A stretch of DNA of 64,000 nt from Paenibacillus sanguinis 2301083 = DSM 16941. Lineage in GTDB: Bacteria; Bacillota; Bacilli; Paenibacillales; Paenibacillaceae. Under the pieces are notes generated by a model. That model saw nothing but the letters and a program-made list of their open reading frames with translations. It searched no databases and had not been told where the DNA came from. Position 1 is the stretch's first letter. Each line of letters opens with the position of its first letter. The translations under genes and the position numbers were made by a program. Below, piece after piece: positions 59,019-64,000 of this stretch. The DNA is taken from the NCBI RefSeq assembly GCF_000374825.1, contig NZ_KB895380.1:269591-333590 (forward strand), given 5' to 3'.

Positions 59019-59960
59019 CTAATCCAAATCGTCGATATCTTCTGCGATCGTCTCCGTCAGCTTGGTGGTAAATTGCAAAGCCGCATTATACCCCATGCGT
59101 TTGAGACGGAAGTTCATGGCCGCCACCTCAATAATGACCGCCAAGTTTCGTCCCGGACGTACCGGAATAGTTGCTAGAGGCACATCGGTATCAATAATCC
59201 GCGTCGTCTCCTCATCCAGCCCTAACCGGTCATATTGCTTCTCTTGCTGCCATGCCTCCAACCTTACCACTAACGAAATCCGCTTATTGTTGCGAATCGC
59301 TCCAGCGCCAAATAAGGTCATTACGTTGATAATACCCACTCCGCGAATCTCCAGCAGATGGCGAATAAGCTCTGGCGCCGTACCATGTAGCTGATTATCG
59401 GAGGTCTGTCGAATTTCTACCGCATCGTCTGCAACAAGACGGTGTCCACGTTTGACCAATTCTAATGCAGTTTCACTTTTCCCAATACCACTGCTGCCGG
59501 TAATTAGCATACCTACACCATATACGTCGACCAGAACACCATGGATTGTTGCTGTAGGGGCAAGCTTCCGTTCCAGGAAGCTAGTAATGCGGCTTGATAA
59601 GATCGTCGTCGCCATGCTGCTGCGCAACACTGGAATTTGCTTCTCTGCACTGATAGCTACCAGCTCATCCGGGACTTCCCAGGAACGTGTCAGAATGATG
59701 CATGGTGTTTCTTCACTGCTGCACAAGCGTTCCATACGATCTTTACGCTCATGAGGCGGCAGCATTTCAAAGAAAGCCATTTCCGTTTTGCCCAAGATCT
59801 GAACGCGTTCCGGCGGATGATATTCAAAGTAACCCGCCATCTCCAGACCGGGACGGTATAAATCATCCACCGTAATCGTCCGTTTCAATCCTTGCTCTCC
59901 GGAAATCACCTCAAGCCCGAACTGATTGACCAGTTCCGACACTTTTACTTTTTTAGCCAT
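59019..59960 (-). CDS. hprK: HPr kinase/phosphorylase
   Basis: Phosphorylates and dephosphorylates HPr and Crh at Ser46 in carbon catabolite control. 313 residues: N-terminal domain to about 130, P-loop [11 protein letters not shown] near 152, and signature [19 protein letters not shown] near 205. ATG 59960 after AAGGAAG. Its substrate is encoded at 31.5 kb. Confidence 0.97.
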   Translation of the reverse strand: MAKKVKVSELVNQFGLEVISGEQGLKRTITVDDLYRPGLEMAGYFEYHPPERVQILGKTEMAFFEMLPPHERKDRMERLCSSEETPCIILTRSWEVPDELVAISAEKQIPVLRSSMATTILSSRITSFLERKLAPTATIHGVLVDVYGVGMLITGSSGIGKSETALELVKRGHRLVADDAVEIRQTSDNQLHGTAPELIRHLLEIRGVGIINVMTLFGAGAIRNNKRISLVVRLEAWQQEKQYDRLGLDEETTRIIDTDVPLATIPVRPGRNLAVIIEVAAMNFRLKRMGYNAALQFTTKLTETIAEDIDDLD

Positions 59961-60171
59961 CTGTTCTTCCTTCCTACCGGCACTCCGGAACCTACAATGT
60001 CCGATTGTGTCTACGGTTGCAAATATAAGCTGCGATAAGGCATAAATTCATCCTGTTTCTGGATTGCTCAATGTATTCATCGTAATGGAAAATGTTCCGT
60101 AAATCAATCTTCACCGCCTGAATGCTGCGGTTTGCTACTATATATCGATGACATTTTGTTTGCCTATCCGC

Positions 60172-60198
60172 AAAAAAGCCGCCCCGAAGGGCGGCTTT
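60172..60198 (-). terminator. Terminator after the MsmX-type gene
   Basis: AAAGCCGCCC-CGAA-GGGCGGCTTT, a strong tetraloop hairpin; the minus strand ends in six T. Confidence 0.9.
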
Positions 60199-60214
60199 CG
60201 TAAAGATCAAAAAA

Positions 60215-61336
60215 TTAATTGTAGAATACGTTGCGTTCGGTTTCCTTGTCGAAGATATGAATCTTGTTCATATCGATTGCCAATTTTACATTGTCGCCTT
60301 CGCGTGTATTGGAACGTCCGTCTACGCGTGCGATCAAGCCGTCGCCGCCTGCACCGTTCAAGTACAATTGCATTTCGTGACCCAGGTTTTCCGTCAGGTA
60401 CACGTTAGCTGTGAACGCAGTTTGCGGGGAAGCTTCCAGGAATACAGGCTCTTCATGAATGTCCTCAGGACGAACACCCATAATCACTTCTTTGCCAATG
60501 TAGCCTTTATCTTTCAGCACAGCCGCTTTACCTTGAGGCACAACAACATCCAAATTATCAGCTTTCAGGCGAACAGTGCCTGCTTCTTCTGCCAAAGTAC
60601 CATGTACAAAGTTCATCGTAGGGGAACCGATAAAGCCTGCTACGAAGATGTTGCTTGGTTGGTTGTACAGCTCTTCCGGAGAAGCTGCTTGTTGAATGAT
60701 ACCATCATGCATAACCACGATCCGGTCACCCATTGTCATAGCTTCGATTTGGTCATGTGTTACGTAGATACAAGTGGTTTCCAGACGTTTTACCAATTTA
60801 GTGATTTCCGCACGCATTTGACCGCGCAGCTTAGCATCCAAGTTGGAAAGCGGTTCATCCATCAGGAAGACTTGAGGATCGCGGACAATAGCGCGGCCCA
60901 AGGCTACCCGTTGACGTTGACCACCGGAAAGGGCTTTTGGTTTACGATCCAGCAAATGCTCAATATCGAGAATTTTAGCAGCTTCACGTACACGTTGGTC
61001 GATTTCTTCTTTCTTCACTTTGCGAAGTTTCAAACCAAACGCCATGTTTTGGTACACATTCATATGTGGGTACAAAGCGTAGGATTGGAATACCATCGCG
61101 ATGTCGCGGTCTTTCGGAGCTACGTCATTCACAACACGGTCGCCAATATACAATTTACCTTCTGTAATTTCCTCCAGACCAGCGATCATCCGCAGCGTTG
61201 TCGATTTACCGCAACCGGATGGACCTACCAGTACCAAAAACTCTTTGTCCGCAATATCGAGGTTAATATCAGCTACAGTTGCCTTATCCGCACCCGGATA
61301 TGTTTTGAAGATGTGTTCTAAGCGTACGCCTGCCAT
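60215..61336 (-). CDS. msmX: Sugar ABC transporter ATPase, MsmX/UgpC type
   Basis: Shared ATPase that serves several carbohydrate importers. 373 residues: Walker [11 protein letters not shown], signature [14 protein letters not shown], Walker [14 protein letters not shown]-loop VTHDQIEA, and a C-terminal regulatory domain from about 235 with [12 protein letters not shown] 61336 after GGGAGG. No permease or binding protein is adjacent, as expected for a multitask ATPase. Confidence 0.94.
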   Translation of the reverse strand: MAGVRLEHIFKTYPGADKATVADINLDIADKEFLVLVGPSGCGKSTTLRMIAGLEEITEGKLYIGDRVVNDVAPKDRDIAMVFQSYALYPHMNVYQNMAFGLKLRKVKKEEIDQRVREAAKILDIEHLLDRKPKALSGGQRQRVALGRAIVRDPQVFLMDEPLSNLDAKLRGQMRAEITKLVKRLETTCIYVTHDQIEAMTMGDRIVVMHDGIIQQAASPEELYNQPSNIFVAGFIGSPTMNFVHGTLAEEAGTVRLKADNLDVVVPQGKAAVLKDKGYIGKEVIMGVRPEDIHEEPVFLEASPQTAFTANVYLTENLGHEMQLYLNGAGGDGLIARVDGRSNTREGDNVKLAIDMNKIHIFDKETERNVFYN

Positions 61337-61458
61337 TTGTTATTCCTCCCAAGTCATTTAAATTAGTTGTGTTTATGTTTTATGAAATCGGATACATTCT
61401 ATAGTTATATAATAAACGATAGGGCAAAACCCATCTATGCACAAACTGCACAAAAAAC

Positions 61459-62550
61459 TTACGCCCTTTTCGTGACTTTGTACAATAAGAGCTCAAGCTT
61501 GACCAATACCGCGTCGGCAAAGGTTCGAACATCCAGTCCGGTCTCCTGCTTGAACTTATCAAGCCGGTATAACAAAGTGTTACGGTGAATATAGAGCCGC
61601 TTGGCTGTTTCGCTTACATTGCAGTCCAGTGAAAAGAATGTTTCCAGCGTAGTAAAGGTCTCTTCTTCCTGCAGCAGGGTGCTGCGATCTCTTCTTTCCG
61701 CGATATACCTCTCCCGCTCGATCTCGGGTATGCTTGAAATGAGTCGTTCCAGCTTCAGCTCCCAAGGCAAATGAATCTGATTAGTTACATTAAACATTCG
61801 GCCCAATGCCAACGTTTGCCGCAATGCCAAGGTGGCAGCCGTTAACTCAGCTTCAGCAATCAATGTATCGCCCACGGACAAGTGTAGACCGCCAACCCAT
61901 TCATTTGTAATCAGCTCATATAACCCCTCGCAAAGCGCACTCAACATCTCTCTTTCCGTTTCGGCAACCTCTTCGCTATCTTCCCTAAGGCTGGTGAGCA
62001 ACTCCTCTCCGAGTAGAATCAACCAGTCCTCTTTAAGGGGAACAAGTACGATAGCACCACCAAAATAGCTCTTAAGCAGCTTGTTCAGTTGATTAAACGA
62101 AATCGCTTGCCCCTGATGCTCCCAACTCAGCAAAAAGGGTAAAAGTCTCCCACGTAGCTTCGTCTTGATTGGCATATTGTCCGGAATTGACTGCTCCAAT
62201 TCTCCCTGCTCCAATCGCTCCTGCAACCACTGCCCCAATTGAAGACTTCGAGCTTCTTCATCGCGCTTTAAGCCAATTGGGGACACAGGAGGATGCATGG
62301 AGGACAAGACCATTTGAATCAGCTTCGCTTCTGCTTCAGTGATAGCCTTCGCTTCCGCCTCAAAAGCAAGCACGGAAGAGGACTGATACTTCAATAGCCA
62401 AATCCAGCGCTGCCCCTGACGAAACGGCCCAAACTCATTTCCTCCAGATTGCCGTATCAGCCCGTTCCATGCCTCAAGCTCCCAGTTTGATTCCGTCAAG
62501 GACGTATCCACGATGTTCTCCACTTGCTGCTTCAGCAATTTGATATCCAT
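61459..62550 (-). CDS. PucR/CdaR-type transcriptional regulator
   Basis: 363 residues. The C-terminal helix-turn-helix (LETFFSLDCNVSETAKRLYIHRNTLLYRLDKFK, about 305-337) is the PucR/CdaR type; the central part looks like the GGDEF-like domain of that family and the N-terminal part is not recognised. ATG 62550. It lies 122 bases upstream of msmX in the same direction, so it may control sugar use; the effector is unknown. Confidence 0.88.
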   Translation of the reverse strand: MDIKLLKQQVENIVDTSLTESNWELEAWNGLIRQSGGNEFGPFRQGQRWIWLLKYQSSSVLAFEAEAKAITEAEAKLIQMVLSSMHPPVSPIGLKRDEEARSLQLGQWLQERLEQGELEQSIPDNMPIKTKLRGRLLPFLLSWEHQGQAISFNQLNKLLKSYFGGAIVLVPLKEDWLILLGEELLTSLREDSEEVAETEREMLSALCEGLYELITNEWVGGLHLSVGDTLIAEAELTAATLALRQTLALGRMFNVTNQIHLPWELKLERLISSIPEIERERYIAERRDRSTLLQEEETFTTLETFFSLDCNVSETAKRLYIHRNTLLYRLDKFKQETGLDVRTFADAVLVKLELLLYKVTKRA

Positions 62551-62654
62551 GAGCTGACTTTCCCTCGATCCTTTGTAGTGTTAAATATTTTTATTTTATC
62601 ATACACTTCACCATAAGCGTAAATCTTGCCATTATTCCGGGGCCATCCAAATAC

Positions 62655-62687
62655 AAAAAAAGCCGTTAACCGTAAAGTTAACGACTT
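62655..62687 (-). terminator. Terminator of the rRNA-tRNA operon
   Basis: On the minus strand AGTCGTTAAC pairs with GTTAACGGCT and runs into seven T, just after tRNA-Lys. Confidence 0.88.
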
Positions 62688-62694
62688 CCAGAGA

Positions 62695-62767
62695 TGAGCC
62701 ATGAAGGACTCGAACCTTCGACACCCTGATTAAAAGTCAGGTGCTCTACCAACTGAGCTAATGGCTC
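62695..62767 (-). tRNA. tRNA-Lys (anticodon TTT)
   Basis: Acceptor GAGCCAT with ATGGCTC, anticodon loop CTTTTAA, T arm GAAGG-TTCGAGT-CCTTC. CCA is not encoded. Confidence 0.95.
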
Positions 62768-62777
62768 ATAAAAAAAC

Positions 62778-62863
62778 TGGTGGAGGCTGATGGATTCGAA
62801 CCACCGAACTCGTCAGAGAACAGATTTACAGTCTGCTGCGTTTGGCCACTTCGCTAAGCCTCC
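62778..62863 (-). tRNA. tRNA-Tyr (anticodon GTA)
   Basis: Acceptor GGAGGCT with AGCCTCC, anticodon loop CTGTAAA, long variable arm, CCA encoded. Confidence 0.95.
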
Positions 62864-62917
62864 ATAATAACTATGTTACCCGAGTGAATCACAAATGATC
62901 CAGATATAACATAGAAG

Positions 62918-62990
<73 letters not shown>

Positions 62991-63004
62991 ATATGCAATT
63001 GGTC

Positions 63005-63035
63005 AAAAAAATAAAGTGGTGAAGTTGTCCACTTT
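63005..63035 (-). terminator. Possible terminator inside the tRNA cluster
   Basis: On the minus strand AAAGTGG pairs with CCACTTT (nine-base loop), then an AT step and seven T, between tRNA-Asp and tRNA-Phe. Confidence 0.5.
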
Positions 63036-63060
63036 CCCACTTTGTGGTGAAAATAAACTT

Positions 63061-63080
63061 AATGGAGGAGCCGATGGGAT
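63061..63080 (-). repeat. Fragment resembling the 3' end of tRNA-Asp
   Basis: Matches 18 of 20 bases of 63174-63193, the CCA and acceptor end of tRNA-Asp. Nothing else of a tRNA is present around it. Confidence 0.55.
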
Positions 63081-63175
63081 ACTCTGCGCTTCGCTCCGAG
63101 ACTGTGGTGTTTCGCTAACGAAGCTTATCCTTCGGCGAACCCTTTTAGGGTTCTCATCCTTAAATCAAGAAGTAA

Positions 63176-63252
63176 TGGCGGAGCCGACGGGATTCGAACC
63201 CGCGGTCTCCTGCGTGACAGGCAGGCATGTTAGGCCTCTACACCACGGCTCC
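63176..63252 (-). tRNA. tRNA-Asp (anticodon GTC)
   Basis: Acceptor GGAGCCG with CGGCTCC, anticodon loop CTGTCAC, T arm GCGGG-TTCGAAT-CCCGT, CCA encoded. Confidence 0.95.
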
Positions 63253-63262
63253 GCAAGAAAAA

Positions 63263-63338
<76 letters not shown>

Positions 63339-63367
63339 ACGGTGTAATAAAAAAGAAGATGTATAGA

Positions 63368-63443
63368 TGGTGGAGGCTGAGGGGCTCGAACCCCCGACCC
63401 TCTGCTTGTAAGGCAGATGCTCTCCCAGCTGAGCTAAGCCTCC
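63368..63443 (-). tRNA. tRNA-Val (anticodon TAC)
   Basis: Acceptor GGAGGCT with AGCCTCC, anticodon loop CTTACAA, T arm GGGGG-TTCGAGC-CCCTC, CCA encoded. Confidence 0.95.
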
Positions 63444-63452
63444 GAGATAATA

Positions 63453-63529
63453 TGGTAGCGGCGGAGGGGATCGAACCCCCGACCTCACGGGTATGAACCG
63501 TACGCTCTAGCCAGCTGAGCTACACCGCC
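63453..63529 (-). tRNA. tRNA-Met, elongator type (anticodon CAT)
   Basis: Acceptor GGCGGTG with CGCCGCT (G-U first pair), anticodon loop TTCATAC, CCA encoded. It matches the elongator tRNA-Met type; initiator tRNAs begin CGCGGGG. Confidence 0.93.
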
Positions 63530-63552
63530 ATATTAAGTTAATCTTATAAAAA

Positions 63553-63644
63553 TGGCGGAGAGAGAGGGATTCGAACCCTCGCACCGCTTACGCAGTCTAA
63601 CCCCTTAGCAGAGGGTCCCCTTATAGCCACTTGGGTATCTCTCC
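63553..63644 (-). tRNA. tRNA-Ser (anticodon GCT)
   Basis: Acceptor GGAGAGA with TCTCTCC, anticodon loop CTGCTAA, long variable arm, CCA encoded. First tRNA after the 23S gene. Confidence 0.95.
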
Positions 63645-63765
63645 AAGCCATAAATTCAAGGTATTAATCCTTGAAAACTGGATACGAAACGTATTTGCGT
63701 GTTAGTTCTCTTGGAGTGCTCTTCACGGCTTGCTCAGCCTGACGCCACTCTTCCGAGTGATTTTT

Positions 63766-64000
63766 GGATAAGCCCTCGACCGATTAGTACCTGTCAGCTC
63801 CATACATTGCTGTACTTCCACCTCAGGCCTATCAACCTCGTCGTCTTCAAGGGGTCTTACATACTGGGAAATCTCATCTTGAGGGGGGCTTCACGCTTAG
63901 ATGCTTTCAGCGCTTATCCCTTCCGCACTTAGCTACCCAGCTATGCTCCTGGCGGAACAACTGGTACACCAGCGGTGCGTCCATCCCGGTCCTCTCGTAC
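63766..64000 (-). rRNA. 23S ribosomal RNA, 3' end (partial)
   Basis: The minus strand reads the conserved 3' end of bacterial 23S rRNA, including GGTACTAATCGGTCGAGG and, further in, the sarcin-loop neighbourhood. The gene continues beyond the window. The exact mature 3' end is estimated. Confidence 0.93.

Noticed and set aside
60257..61321. 354-codon open frame antisense to the MsmX-type gene
   Set aside because: Same cause. The minus-strand product is a clear ABC ATPase, and the plus frame has no ribosome site or recognisable protein features.

Overview
The window reads as chromosome of a Gram-positive, low-to-mid GC Bacillales bacterium, most likely Paenibacillus or a close relative. The evidence is gene order and protein type: a cggR-gap-pgk-tpiA-gpmI-eno glycolytic run, a rapZ-yvcK-whiA-HPr/Crh run, hprK-lgt-ppaX-yvoF, a hisZGDBHAF-hisIE operon with short-form HisG, strong AGGAGG-type ribosome sites, frequent TTG and GTG starts, CtsR-, CggR- and Fnr-type operators, and tRNAs close to B. 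subtilis ones. The assignment is inferred from content, not from a search.

Layout. 1-3.7 kb, plus strand: the end of a membrane protein (probable ECF S component), a double ABC ATPase, an ECF T component and a PHP-domain phosphoesterase. 3.9-7.3 kb, minus: RNase R with a very long basic tail, and SecG. 7.6-9.6 kb, plus: a chemoreceptor. 9.7-17.2 kb, minus: the glycolytic genes under a CggR promoter/operator. 17.4-20.3 kb, plus: tRNA-Arg, clpP with a CtsR box, and adenine deaminase. 20.4-27.9 kb, minus: a LacI-type regulator with uronate isomerase, a secreted DUF4163/DUF3298 protein and potABCD, whose leader carries a terminator. 28-30.3 kb, minus: an AT-rich accessory island with a TPR regulator, an overlapping small exported peptide (a Rap-Phr-like pair) and two secreted proteins of unknown function. 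30.6-35.8 kb, minus: a SIMPL protein, an HPr/Crh protein, whiA, yvcK, rapZ and glucokinase.

36-37.3 kb, minus: a DUF438-hemerythrin-PAS protein behind a perfect Fnr-type palindrome and a Fur-like box. 37.5-42.1 kb, plus: a two-component system with a LanFEG-type ABC exporter. 42.4-45.2 kb, minus: trxB and a YvcD-like TPR protein. 45.4-46.0 kb, plus: a possible small membrane peptide and a frameshifted small exported or membrane protein gene. 46.2-55.2 kb, minus: the complete histidine operon ending in a PHP phosphatase and a PRPP synthetase paralogue. 55.4-62.6 kb, minus: an acyltransferase, yvoF-ppaX-lgt-hprK, an MsmX-type sugar ATPase and a PucR/CdaR-type regulator. 62.7-64 kb, minus: eight tRNAs and the 3' end of a 23S rRNA with no 5S gene between 23S and the first tRNA.

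Most of the window is core metabolism. Carbon control links several parts: CggR senses glycolytic flux, HprK phosphorylates the HPr/Crh protein at Ser46, and MsmX and glucokinase serve sugar entry. The least ordinary part is the 28-30.3 kb island, which looks like a peptide-signalling cassette beside a separately promoted pair of secreted proteins.
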